Positions 37,301 to 48,969 of a DNA stretch of 64,000 bases are shown here, piece after piece. Location of the stretch: NCBI GenBank assembly GCA_000469685.2, contig LS997563.1, forward strand, positions 26,276,897 through 26,340,896, given 5' to 3'. Made by a program: the position numbers and the translations under genes. Below the pieces are notes generated by a model. That model did not search any database. It was given only the letters and a program-made list of their open reading frames with translations, and had not been told where the DNA came from. The number at the start of each line of letters is the position of its first letter. The first letter of the stretch is position 1. Source of the DNA: Haemonchus contortus. Its lineage: Eukaryota > Nematoda > Chromadorea > Rhabditida > Trichostrongylidae.

Positions 37301-40300
37301 AAATTAATCACAAATTTAAAAGGTAGAAATGAACTTCATTCAGAAGTGAAGAATGACTCGTCGTCGCCTATTTTAACCGTATAAAAACTTACGTTTCACT
37401 AGTCCGATAGCACCCATTACGAAAATCAGGGGATCCTTGAGAAGAGGGAACATCACATAGTTGAAAACGAAAAACGCAGACGCAACGTGGTATGATGTCA
37501 ACACAAACAGAAGCGCAGCATAGCTGATCACTATGCTGTCGTATTGGACCATTTCAATATTATGAACCTGCAAACGTGATAATTTACAAAACCTGTGGTA
37601 AAGGGACGGTCAAGGAATCCAACGCACCTTCGTTTTATCCGCAAAGTAGGTGTGTACCGTACATCCTACAATCAGCATGGGTAACACATACAATGGAGCA
37701 ACTATTTCAGGAAGTTTATACCTGAATAAAGACTGGCTCAAAGATATGATCTCAGATTTCGAGAAAGAAGCATTACCAGATAAACTGACCAGCACATAAC
37801 GAGATCGAATTTGAGCACAAGCACTACTATTGCAACCATAGTTATAGCCATGGCGACTAGAGCACAAATATGATGCCAGAAAGCCTGACCGAGATCGCTG
37901 AGAGAATAAGTTCCGCTCCGAATCCGGAAAACAACCAACGCAGCTACCAAGGCGCAGGCGCCGTAATTAATAAGTTGGCCTGCAAGTAACAATCATATAC
38001 GTGATCGCAGGAATTCGTTAGGAAGAGTACCAGAGGATTTCTAAAGATTGGATGACACCCACCTACGGTAATTGTGTAGAAAATTGTGAACAGACCAACC
38101 ACATCGTAAAAAACCCATTTGTTCGCCTCGTCAAATGTCGCCGCTTGGACGAGGTATGGGCTTGCAAGTATCGCCTTCACGACAGCAAGAACATTTTCTC
38201 CAGCCCTGACATCATAAACTGCATGGAAGAATGATTAAGAGACGATGAACATTTAGGTTTAAAGACTGGAGTACATCACTCACACCGACTTGATTAGGAT
38301 TATCAAAAAAGGAAGTTTCGACGCTAACCACTAATCCGCGATTCTATCACACGACCGCGTTTCACCCATCTAAAGGTTGTCCGACCGTGAGCTTGGTCTA
38401 TGCGCATTAGGTACTCAGTTTCGTGGGATGGTAGAACCCTCATTCCACTCGCTTCACTCAGCGTGTATGGCACCATAAAAATAGTCAAATAAATAAGTCA
38501 TTGACTTCATACTTGTATCATTTGCTTTTACCACTTTTCTTCAACAATTAAAGGGTGCCTGATTCTGCTTATGAGGGTCTGAGGCTTTTCTTTTCGAACA
38601 GCTTGTCATTCATGATTCCCTGTAGAAAAACCTAACAGTAGCTATACATATTACTATCCGAAACGAGGGATGAGGAAGGATATCTAACGATTTCTAAGCC
38701 ATACCTATATTTTGTTTACATACAAACCTGTATATGTGCAAAAAATGAATCTGATGCAAGCAGTTACACCCTACAATGTCAATAAGTTTCCCTGACGCAC
38801 ATATGCAGCTGGCGGTCATAAGAAGGATGGAGTACCTTTGAACTGCACCGGCTTCGATTCTCCACTCTTCGTCAAACTCTGTATGGTAGACCCAACCGTT
38901 CTTAGTGTAAGCAATATCCAACCCTTAACAGAGAATTTTGAGCACCTTTTGTGTAAGAAGTGATATGTATGTTATGAAAATCAAATTCGAGACCTGATAT
39001 ACGCCCATGATCTCGAAAAATTCGGAAGTCAGTATCTGATGGTATTATTCCTGACTGGAAAATCTCCTGCGCCAGTACACTGCAATGTGGGTGTGGAGCC
39101 GCTTCGAGGTACGTCTGCAGGAGCCAGGAATTCCCAGGACCAGCCTGAGATCAGTTCCCAATACCAACAACATACAAAAATAAATTTTGTGAAAAAAAGT
39201 ATTCTCTATGTTCACAAATGCCTTGACAAAATGTAGCATTGAAATTTTAAATGCCGACCTGGAACAAGATTTCGCGTCCTCCAGACCCAGTACCTTCGAG
39301 GTTGATGAACGCTCGGATGGTGTGCCGCCAAGGATGACCTTCTATGAACCCGTGAGCGCCTTGCAGAAAATTCTCCTCGGCTGAATCAGTGAAGTTTAGC
39401 GAGAAAATGCAGCAGTTCACAACAACTCTCGAACTTACCACCGTTAAATAGAAACACAACATCGTTCTTCAGTGGCTTTTCAGATTGTGACAGAACGTTC
39501 AAAACATCCATCATAATAGCACAAGACACCTTAAAACTCTATCTTTTACACGAGTAAAGATGGTAGAAAACATCGATTTTTGCTGTATGATCTGTTACAA
39601 ATCTAAAACTACCAAAAAACAGATTTCTCGGAATGAACTGAAAAAAGACAGACCATTTGCGCATAGTTCATGACTTCGAAACCTCACTGTTATCGATATG
39701 AAAGCATTCTTAAGTATTAGGTTGGCAAATAAGTCCTGCGACAAAATGGGGACCTTTTTCAAAACATTTCTAAATTTTTTCATATCAATCAATTTTTGGA
39801 AGAATATTAACCGAAGAAGTCAACAACCCTCTTTTATTCTTTGAGCCAATCACTGATGCCATCTGTTCAGGAGTGAGGGAGCTGTGACTCAAAGATTTGT
39901 TTTACTGCCGCTTTTGGATCACATTGAGTTACAAATTTCTTTTCCACAATGGGTTGCTCAAAAAGGCGGAGCACATGATAGTTGAAAGGGGGAACATTCC
40001 GGAAGTACGACTGATGAGTAACCTATAACCAAGCGGTATCGGTGTACTTTTGACGTAGGCCTGAAGCGAATTTTCGACGTGCGCTGCCCCTCTGTAGGGA
40101 CCTGATTTACGGTTTGATCGTCCTTCTCTAACCCCGTTGGCCGCGTTAAAGGGAACATAGGGGCAAGCGATAGCTGTGTCCATCTAGTCTGCGTTTAGCA
40201 ACCCATGGTGGATGGAATCCTTCAACCTCCTTTAAATTAAGGGACGATGCTTGCGTTACTCCGAAGGCTGGTATCTCCTGCAGTGAAGCGATCCAACCGA

Positions 40301-43300
40301 TTGTTGAACCTCGATCGGTGAGCAATGCTAGCATCGAATGGATTGCTGATATTTCGAGCCGGTACACCCGCGTTTTTTCCTTGGCGTGCTTAGTACAAGG
40401 TGATGGTACGAATCGGGTGTTGTCCATTCATTAACCGTAATACTCCGAAAGCCCACACGCATGCCCTCATTTACTCATGTGTTGATTGCCCGGGGAATGC
40501 CCTACAAGTTTAGCACCCTTGCTTCCGTGTTCACACTGTTGATACAATTTTTCAACGCTTCAAATTTTTTGTCGCAGGACTTATTTGCCAACCTAATATT
40601 TACAAATCCTTTCCGGGGGACGGAACTTACGTGCGTCCGAGGATGCGCGCGGCAAATTGCGCGGCGAAGTGCGTGGGGATTCGAACGACTCTGGCGCCTA
40701 TCACTAGGGTCCAATTTTGAAGTAGAGTAGATAAGTAGTATCAGCTGACCCTACTAAACTACTCTACTTAGAATTTGGACCCCAATGATAGGCGTCAAAG
40801 ACGTTCGAATCACCACGCACCTCGCCGCGCAATTTGCCGCGCGCATCCTCGGACGCACGTAAGTAACTCTTTGAAACTCCTCCCAATCCTTTCTTTTAAG
40901 CTTCAATATCAATAATATCAGTTCTTCCTAAGGGGCAACCTACTCTTTTCCTACCACATGACCATAACATCTGGGGGGCTACTCTCGCAACTTTAGGTGA
41001 GCAAAGGACATTTACATGGCTGACCTGACGTCCTCACTTCTGAGCTGGCCAACCCCCATTCATGATCAGCCCCACCTCGATACCCTCTTTTTCCATATAG
41101 CGTTTATCCCATCTCCAACCAACTAGTTCACTCTACCGTCAGTAAGTAGATTACACTTCAGGCATCTAAGTCGTTTGTTCCTCAAATGCCTTTGTTGAGA
41201 CAGTCGACTGGCTCTGTGCGCCATTCTGCGCAGAGATCTCGGTCCACCTAATATCAAGCTGGAGCCCAAGTTTTGTCAACACGTTCCAACATTTTGGCAG
41301 CTGGTTTTGGAATCCGTTTTCCCTTCCACTACAATTACAGCGCTGCCACTGACATGGAGTATCTTTGGCTGCCCTTCCAAAACTTCTTATTTCTAATGGC
41401 ATATGGTGACAGTGGAAAAAGGAACCGGCTCACAGTTGATCTTTGGTTTACTCAACAGTGACATCCTTTTCCTCGCTAGGCAGGAACGAATGTGCGTTAG
41501 TAACTCACATTAAGACATATCATACACGTCTTTAATCAGATTCTAGAAATTTAGTTTTCTGAGTTCCTCCTATGGCACTGCGTTGTGCTAGGATGACAGA
41601 CAAACAAGAAACAAGGCGGACACTCTCTCAAACTCGACTCCTTTTTTGCCCAGCTTCAAAGTCTGCATCCGTTGCAGTTTTTATTGTCAGAGTAAACTCG
41701 TGTAGTTTTCGTGAGATTGGGGTAAGTTCCCGTTTGAGTTTCATTTCTATTTCTTCGCTATGCCCGACTTGACGAGGCTAGTGCAGTCCGTCAGAAAGTA
41801 CTATGTAAGCAACCAATTTCAGCGTTTACTTCCTGCTCTGCGCAGAACACCGCTACTTTTTCCAATTAGGTAAACCATAGAACAGGCTACACGTTGCTTT
41901 AAGTTTGTTTCAGCTGGTCCTTGCATTTGATATAGTCATGTTTTTTATCTGATTTATAGGTGTGGTTACGCCTTTTTCGCCATTAGCGATCTTCGGAGCA
42001 ATTCGATTACCGTATATCTCTCTATCGAAGAACTCGTAGTAGATTGTTGTGCCATTGACACTAGCCAGCTGCAGGGCCCTCTTACCTCCATCCTTCGCGA
42101 AAGTGGCGTACGGACGACTTTTCTCCTCACAGTCAACGCTGATTCATTTCACAAGAGCGCGAAGGCAAAATCATTCATTCGACGTGTTTAGACTTCTACC
42201 TTCATCGTCGGAGATAAACTTGACACCTTGAATCCTTTATACTAATGCAGATGAAGTTGTTCTCTCGGTGACCATCGATTTCACGGATCTTGGGCGAGGG
42301 TTCTAGGCTTCACTTCTGGTTTACTATATTATCAGTGAACCTTCGGCCAATGTCTATATACGGTTGTATTAACCAGAATTCTGCAGGAATACTGATCTGA
42401 TGGCCGTCCTGAGTGCAGATGTAACTCGCATTCTTAATCAGTCTTAATGTTAATTAGCCATCCCGTCACAATAGAGTAAAAACAGACGATCCACCACAAT
42501 AGACTCAATTGTTCTGGTATCGGAAAACATTTGGCGTGATTCAGAGGAAAGTAGTGCCAAGCTCAAATTATCCACTCGTTCAGTTGTGCTCTTACTGCAC
42601 CTAGGAACCTTTCCAGCCGCCAACAGTTCAATTGTGGACATGTAGATTAAGTGCGCTTATTTAAAGAAAACGGGCTTGTGTCTGTCTAACTATTTGTCTC
42701 AAGATTCGGTTAAGAAGTATCTGAAGAGGCCGTGTCAACTTGTGATGGATGGGGCAAGGGAAGACCTCTTCATTTTCTTTCAGAAAAATCCAGAAAACAA
42801 AGTAAATGGGCCGAGGTCAGGAAGGGGTCAGCAAATCGCCTGAAGGAGATACGAGGTAAGCGGAGAGTTCTCGAGCACCTTGCATAGACCCATAACCCAC
42901 CACATCCGATAAAGATATTCTTAAAGGGGAACTCAGTTTAAAGAATTCATCTCTGCTTTCCTTTGCTATGGCCCATGGCTTGGTGCGCAGAGACCAACTG
43001 ATAATCCTAAAATTTGCTTCTAAACCCTTGTTACAAGAATAAAAAGGATCGAACAGGATTGTATGGTTTTTCTCGAATTAAGCGAGGAGGACGCAATTCT
43101 AATTTATTTACTATCGAATAAAATATCCCATAGGTTACGTAGACACCGAAATTTCGCCCCTCAACTTTAGCGGTTGATGAACTATTTAAGCAATTTGAAC
43201 TTAAGAATCAAAACCCTGTTAAACATCACATACAGCATCGTCAGTGGCACCAGGTGTGTCCGGCATTGTATCGTAGTGACAGTTAAGCATTAGTGCTTGA

Positions 43301-46300
43301 TTGGTCGGACCAGTCTTCGGACCAATACGTACCACAATGTTTGTAATTTTGTGGTAACAAAGAGTAAAGCTCGACAGGAATTTGAGATCGAAACAGCCAG
43401 ACGGGCGCTGAAATTTACTTATTCTCTATATTACACCTTAGAGGAATTATGTGTACGAACAGTAGTCACCGAAACGGACCTGAACGTCAATCTCAAATCG
43501 ATTAACACCTTTGGACGCGAGTTTCTGTTCAATACCGTCTAAATGTCGTTGCATAATCCCAAATGCTTTGTGCTAGAAATGGTTGTAAATACACTAATTA
43601 ACATGGGTGAATTTCCAAACATTTCAAGCATACCTCTAATGCTACGGACCCACTGGGTCGCGGACCTAAAGCAGTGAGTTCCCTGAGCAATTGACGGGCT
43701 CGTTCCTCACTGAATTCGGTGTTGTTGCTGGCTGGAATTACCGGCGGCATCCGTCTATAAGCATTTCACATAAGGATAGAAACGAACGAAATAATCACTT
43801 GAATATCTGGAAACACCAGACCTTCAACTTTGAATAACCCAAAAGATTCACTAAGAGCTCTAAACGCCCTATAGCGACGACCTTTGACGATACGAGGCAT
43901 CTGTCGCCAGTAGCGCATGAATTATACGGCGCAGGAAAAACACAAGTATGGTAAAAATTCCTTGCCACTTACAGCTTCGCAAAAACATCGTGGGTGCTAC
44001 CTCATAACCTCTAAAATTCGGTAGTGCATGCGTGGAGACAGACGCAATGACCATTTTACGAGTCAGTATATAGGGTGCGCATTAAGTAATGCAATACTCA
44101 AAACCAAAGCTCGCCGGGGGGAATGCACGAAGGTTCGAACCAGATGTTAGTCTAAGTAATATTCTAGCGCAACCCGCTTCTCAAGGGCGAGGTCAGGTCG
44201 TGCCACCACCCGTCAGTATTCCGTCCTAAGGCCTGCACTCCTACCTAATTTGGACCTCCTAGACGTACCACCTATCGTCAGTGTGTCCACCTCCCGTTCG
44301 AACTCTCACAAAATTTGACCACTCTAGTCCCAAGTTAACAATTTTCACTCACACCCCGCCTCCTGTGGGCGGAGTCTAGTCCTACCACCTATCTTCAGTG
44401 TTTCCGTCCTACTGCTTGTACACCAAGCAGCATGCCCCATGTCCAACTTGCCATTTTTCACACAAGCCGCGCCCATTTAGGGCGGGCGTTCGTGAAAACG
44501 GGCAATTTGGACATCGGGCATTCTGCTGCGGTGCGTGAAAACTAGTCCTGCCACCTATCATCAGTACTCCCACAATGTCGCCTGTACTCCTGCAAAGTTT
44601 GCACGTTCTAGGTCCAGGAACGGGAATTGTAAATTTTCATCAAACATTCATTCGACACAAATCCCGCCCCTCGTGGGCGGAGTCTACCCCTGCTACTCAC
44701 CATAAGCTAAGCTTTCGCATCCTGCCGCCCGTACTGTTGCCGAATTTGAATGCTCTAGATTCATTGGGACAGGAGTTATGAATTCCCGGTCAGATTAACA
44801 AGCAAACACATACACATACACCCAAATCAAGTAGCGGATAATATAAGTAGTGCATACAATATTAACATCATGTGGCACCCGAACATTTATTAACCCACGG
44901 ACGACCATGCAGTCTACATGTGGACTGCAGTTGTATTTTTTGTAATATTCATCTAAATTTTTACTTTCTTACAATCTTGTTCTCAAAACATTACATCAGA
45001 CCTAAATGAAACTATATTCAGAGTGGTCCTGGAAAATCTTCTAATTTTGCAACTGTAAAGGTGTATTTTCGAAGGACTACAGTGCGTTTCATAATTATAA
45101 GGTCACCCTAGATTTTTGCGATTCCGGAGAAAGCAGCCAGAATGGAATTTTTTGGCAAACAATGGTAGATTCCTCGTCACAATGTACCTCCGTACTCAAA
45201 TTTTGGTCGCAATATCTTTCACCTCAAATTTTTTACGAATTTTTTAAAGATAGTGTCGGCTTTTGCACCGTTTCATAATTATAAGGTCACCCTGAGGAAG
45301 CAAATGATTTATCAATGTTAATGCATATGTACAACAGTTAATAATCTATAGCTCCTCCCTGTTTAGGAGCAACATCAAAGAGCCTGTGTGGCATACTAGA
45401 AACTAGGTTTTGAAGATGTTCCTCATTGGTTGCTCTCCATGCTTCGATAAGTGCTCGCTTCAGCTCTTCTTTGTCCTGGAACTGACGGTTACTCGCATAA
45501 AGCTGTCTGAATATTATGTCCCAGATATGTTCCATCCGACTGAGGTCGGGACTGCAGGCTGGCCATGGTAGGACGCTTATTTATTGGCATTGCAGCCACT
45601 CATCCGTTGCACGGCTCACATGATTGTAGGCGTTATCTTGTTGAAAGACATAGTTGAGGTGACGGCGATGGCATAGAAAAGGAACTAGATGATGCTCCAA
45701 GACTTTCTGGTAATCCTTGAAATCCATACTGCAGCTCACGACAACACGATATCATTGCAGAACGCACCCCGCACCATAGGCTTCCTCCACCGAAACTGCG
45801 ACGGCTGAAGTAGACTGGTTCCTTCCTCAAGTCGCGTTAGTACCGCTTGTTTCCGTCAGATTGAATTTCTTTTCATCCGAAAAGACGACCTGAGTAGGAA
45901 TTATTCAGCTCTATGGTGAGATTTCGATGCAGATCTACCTTTGCCCATCTCTCCCTAGGTTCATCTTTGAAAATCCGAGTCGAGCCTCTTTGTGACGATC
46001 GGTGATTCGTGGCACCTTCTCCATTGCTTGTCTGGTGATGTTCTCGCATCTTCTCACTGCTCTCCAGACTGTAGTTTTCGACACAGAGAGGTTTAATTCC
46101 AATCGGATCTGGTTCAAGGAGGACGTACTGTTGGAAACAGTCCTCAGAATTTTCCGCTCGTCACGGGTAGTAATTTTTCATGGGTGTCCACAGTCGGTGT
46201 TATATCTAACGACATGAGGACTCTCTAGAAATCTCCGAATGGACCAAGGGGATCTCTCTATTTGCCTGGAAATGGCTCGAGTACGGAGCCTACCTTCATG

Positions 46301-48959
46301 ATGAGCCTGCTCATCAGTGGAAAGCAGATGACCACGAGCCATGTTGACAGTCAGGTTTAGAAATGCCTTTGCTACCCATGCTTACCTTTACAAGTATCTT
46401 CAAACACGAAATTTCCTCTCTTTCGTTAATAATTGCTCACTTTCTCAGGGTGACCTTATAATTATGAAACGGTGCAAAAACCGATAAACTGTTCTAAAAA
46501 AGTTCAGAAGAATGCAGCAGCGGCTGAGAAACGGATACCTAGGTTATTCGTGCTGGGGAATCTGTTCATGATGCTAGAAAAAATCCTTAATGATTACTTT
46601 TTTTGAAAGTGCAAAAATTGAGGGTGACCTTATAATTATGAAACGCACTGTACATTGCCTTGGTGAATTTTTCATTCGTTCAACAACTTCAAAAAATGGG
46701 ATATTTTGAAAAGACGGTCGTCATTAGCATTTTCAAATGCAAAGCTTACTGAGATTCCCCGAAACGATTTCTGGTGATGATTAACCCACTTGCGACCGCG
46801 CCTTTTACATTGTCCTTACATTAACTTTTAATTTCTCTTATAACTCTGTAGTTGGAAAGGAATGATTCCTGGTCAACGATGCCTCAAGATTCTCTAGAAG
46901 GTTGTGAGCTCTCACCTGATACTTGAAAACATGAAAAAGAAATTATAAGAACACTTGATAAATAATATAAATACTACAGGGGCACGATATGGTGTTGCCC
47001 GCCGGCGGGCCACGCGGTCGTCAATGGGTTAAAGATAGAAATGAAGAATTGAAATGTGCCGAAATGTTCCATCTGACACTCCATGTCCAAATTTATCTTT
47101 AAATTACAAATGGTAATGAAATTTGCTCAGTTCTCTCTTGAAAGAAGTGAAGTATATACTTGGAGTGTCAGATGGAGCATTTTGGCACATTTCATTTCGT
47201 TACTTCTATATTGATTGGAGAGCTGCTGGTACTTTCCTTGATATGATCAAAATATAAGATGACAATGTCTTATTACAGAAACAACGGACCACAACTTCGC
47301 GTTCCAGCAGTTCATCACTGCTAGTTGGACTGACCACTGGGCAAGGATGATGATATTTTGATGGTGTTAACTGGAACCAACCCCCATGTAGGCCATGTAT
47401 TAACATACTGAAAGGACCATCGCATCCATGGGAACGCTGGACGAGAATATCGGAAGACTTTCATTTATGAAAAAGCTATATGTTCGGGTGCCACGTGAGT
47501 TGAGGGAGATACACCTAACACCTTGGTTTGTGCCTGCGATTTGCGCTTCGGACGCCATGAGGGTCACCCTATTGTAAACCAGAGGCTGGCTATTTATAAA
47601 AGTCGGGATGTTTACGCGATTATTTTACTCACTAACGATTATGGTGAATAGAAGGCGAACCTGCTAAAACGGGGCCTTTTCACCCTGTAGCCCTTCTCTG
47701 GGCCCTGGGAGAGGTTGGCGGACTTACTAAGCTGGTATCCGAAGCTGCTATTCCTTCTAGCTCGCAGTGTTTTGGCCAGGGCACTGCCCTTCCTCTCCCG
47801 GGCGACCTGTTGCCTCCCCCTCCTCTCCTCCCCGCTTTCCCACCCCGTTCCGTGCTTCATTGTATATGTAACAGTATTATCCATCTTATCTATCCATTCA
47901 TTTTATTTTTATTGGGAAAGTACTATACATGCTATACTATTGTTGAATTGACGCTACACTTGTAAACCACCTTCGTTCGTTGACAATAGACAAGCAAATA
48001 AATAAATTTGGTGGGGTTACAAAGGTAAGTTATAGTTTGAAGTGCTTCCAAGGAACCAGTACCTTCACTTGGACCTCGACTCATTAGATGTTCATGGAGG
48101 AGTTCACGAGCTAAGAATCAGCCACAAGGGTCTATTCCATTGATTAAAGCTCGTTCAACAGCAACAGTAGAAAAAATTGCTCAGCGAAAAGCTCAAAAAT
48201 TGTAATTACTTCTCGAACAACTTCATACAAACGAGTTGTAGGAATTGATTTCAGATGACTGGTTATATTTCGCTCAAAACTCATAGAGCATCGAAAACGA
48301 AGATTAGGGATCTACAAATTACCATATGAACACGACTTACTTTCCGCAGAATCGCAGCAACCCACTTCATAAAGGACAAACTGACCTATGAAGATAGACA
48401 ACTGCTCCATAGATGATCCCAACCACAGCAATCACAAAAATCCAATGTTTGAATCCAATAGCTTCCTAAACCATTACACCATTACGATTGAAATGAAGGA
48501 CCGCCCCGAATTATTTAGGACTAGGAAGGAAACTAAAGCAGAAAAATCACAGGGTTGGAATCGACATGAAGGGAATTTAATCGTCTTATTCTATTAAACC
48601 CTAAAAATTACTGCTCAATACTTATATGATCTAAATAGAATACATCAGTAGAGATTGAGGTATCTCTTCCACCCATATAAAACAATTTGACGAGAGGTTA
48701 CTACGCAGGTAGATTTCAGCCCCTTCATCTCCGCGGTAATCATCAAAATATTCATGGAAATGGTCCCATTTTACAAACAGATTCCGATTCAGTATAAGGC
48801 GCTTTATAATTCATGCCCGAGGAAAAATTGACTAAAAACCAGTGAGTAGGCATTAGGACTCACAGATGTTCGCCGTGCTTTGTCATTCAGAGGCTCGTAC
48901 TGCGGATGAGTTTGTGTGCCATTTGCCGATGCCGTGGTAATGCGCCGCCGCACCTCCAT
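31336..48959 (-). CDS. ERMP1-like M28 zinc metallopeptidase, ER membrane
   Basis: Ortholog-type match to endoplasmic reticulum metallopeptidase 1 (Felix-ina): N-terminal M28 peptidase domain in the ER lumen and a multi-TM C-terminal half. 21 exons (minus): 48959-48864, 48465-48386, 43754-43634, 43572-43480, 43407-43234, 39529-39439, 39380-39259, 39144-38994, 38923-38836, 38205-38063, 37979-37790, 37721-37628, 37567-37393, 37258-37065, 36042-35887, 35025-34943, 32811-32686, 32622-32511, 32456-32274, 31645-31573, 31481-31336; 2691 nt, 896 aa, close to human ERMP1 (904). All phases close. One TM (33-54), then LGPRPSGS, zinc ligands in CHYD (H174, D176), GATDDA (D186), GAEE (E220/E221), INLEG (E247) and VYHTEFD (H323), all intact. 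Residues 365-656 hold about eight to nine hydrophobic segments; the luminal C-terminal domain ends [11 protein letters not shown]. Donors after exons 19 and 20 are GTTGGT. Introns of 4.6 and 3.7 kb are packed with transposons. Confidence 0.94.
33824..34136. mobile_element. Foldback MITE, copy 3
   Basis: Hairpin of about 313 bp in intron 16 of the ERMP1-like gene. Ends GGTTGCTTTCATAGTC and complement, with the family CCGACCGTCTGCC arm and ACCAAACAACCAGG loop, plus an inner CGACGCGATCGCGTCG palindromic insertion not seen in copies 1 and 2. Flanked by AAT at 33821-33823 and 34137-34139. Confidence 0.87.
34660..34800. repeat. TIR-family remnant
   Basis: GTGTTTCTGAGATTTCT and GGTCGGAAAACCGG blocks match the left part of the element at 52585-53038. 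No ends remain. It lies between exons 16 and 17 of the ERMP1-like gene. Confidence 0.4.
39717..40596 (-). mobile_element. Non-autonomous mariner-like element
   Basis: Thirty-base inverted ends (TTAGGTTGGCAAATAAGTCC at the left, complement at the right) with TA at 39715-39716 and 40597-40598. Just inside the left end the minus strand holds decayed transposase C-terminal text (frameshifted LNRW...KEGC...YSSKN-like). The central 0.5 kb shows no transposase similarity. Lies in intron 5 of the ERMP1-like gene. Confidence 0.8.
40626..40863. repeat. Large palindrome (foldback element)
   Basis: Two arms of about 100 bp, 40626-40730 and 40763-40863, are inverted copies (CTTACGTGCGTCCGAGGATG at one end, complement at the other; inner arm GGTCCAATTTTGAAGTAG versus complement of CTACTTAGAATTTGGACC). 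The roughly 30-bp centre is unpaired. It abuts the right end of the mariner-like element by 30 bp. No coding content. Confidence 0.85.
41166..42650 (-). pseudogene. Decayed coding relic, identity unknown
   Basis: Minus-strand stretches read like protein but are broken by stops and frameshifts: [91 protein letters not shown] and, nearest the 3' side, [19 protein letters not shown]. The blocks keep one direction and order over 1.5 kb, which suggests a single former gene or retroelement polyprotein inserted in intron 5 of the ERMP1-like gene. I cannot name the family. Confidence 0.35.
44090..44830 (+). repeat. Dispersed repeat family X, tandem-unit copy
   Basis: Three or four diverged units, each with a TAGTCCTACCACCTATCNTCAGT-type block, a CCTGTACTCCTNCNAAGTTTG block and GGGCGGAGTCTA, ending in a CACATACACATACACCC run. 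A single-unit relative lies at 53855-54010 and inverted relatives at 23.8 and 28.6 kb. Lies in intron 2 of the ERMP1-like gene. Confidence 0.6.
45080..46650 (-). mobile_element. Tc3-like transposon with doubled TIR motifs
   Basis: A 1571-bp element bounded by CAGTGCGTTTCATAATTATA and its complement, flanked by TA (45078-45079 and 46651-46652). A second copy of the same GTTTCATAATTATAAGGTCA motif lies about 185 bp inside each end (near 45270 and 46465). Tc3 of C. elegans likewise has long TIRs with terminal and internal transposase-binding sites. Decayed minus-strand transposase: helix-turn-helix ([18 protein letters not shown]), first Asp in [11 protein letters not shown], second in [12 protein letters not shown], then [15 protein letters not shown], followed by a short C-terminal frame to 45338. 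Several stops and shifts make it inactive. Confidence 0.9.
47036..47208. mobile_element. Short hairpin MITE
   Basis: Arms 47036-47083 and 47161-47208 are inverted copies with few mismatches (GTTCCATCTGACACTCCA against TGGAGTGTCAGATGGAGC). About 75 nt separate them. No coding capacity; intron 2 of the ERMP1-like gene. Confidence 0.75.
47640..48003 (+). repeat. RTE-like 3' tail, second copy
   Basis: Similar in opposite orientation to 4690-4967. It ends in CAAATAAATAAAT, a typical short-iteration LINE terminus. No ORF remains. Confidence 0.5.
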
Positions 48960-48966
48960 CTGGAAA
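48960..48966 (-). promoter_or_regulatory. Probable trans-splice acceptor of the ERMP1-like gene
   Basis: On the minus strand TTGAGTTTCCAG ends exactly one base before the ATG at 48959. Such zero-length leaders are usual for nematode SL-trans-spliced genes. The upstream neighbour on the same strand, the LUC7-like gene, ends 1.65 kb away, so the gene could be a downstream operon member. Confidence 0.5.
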
Positions 48967-48969
48967 CTC

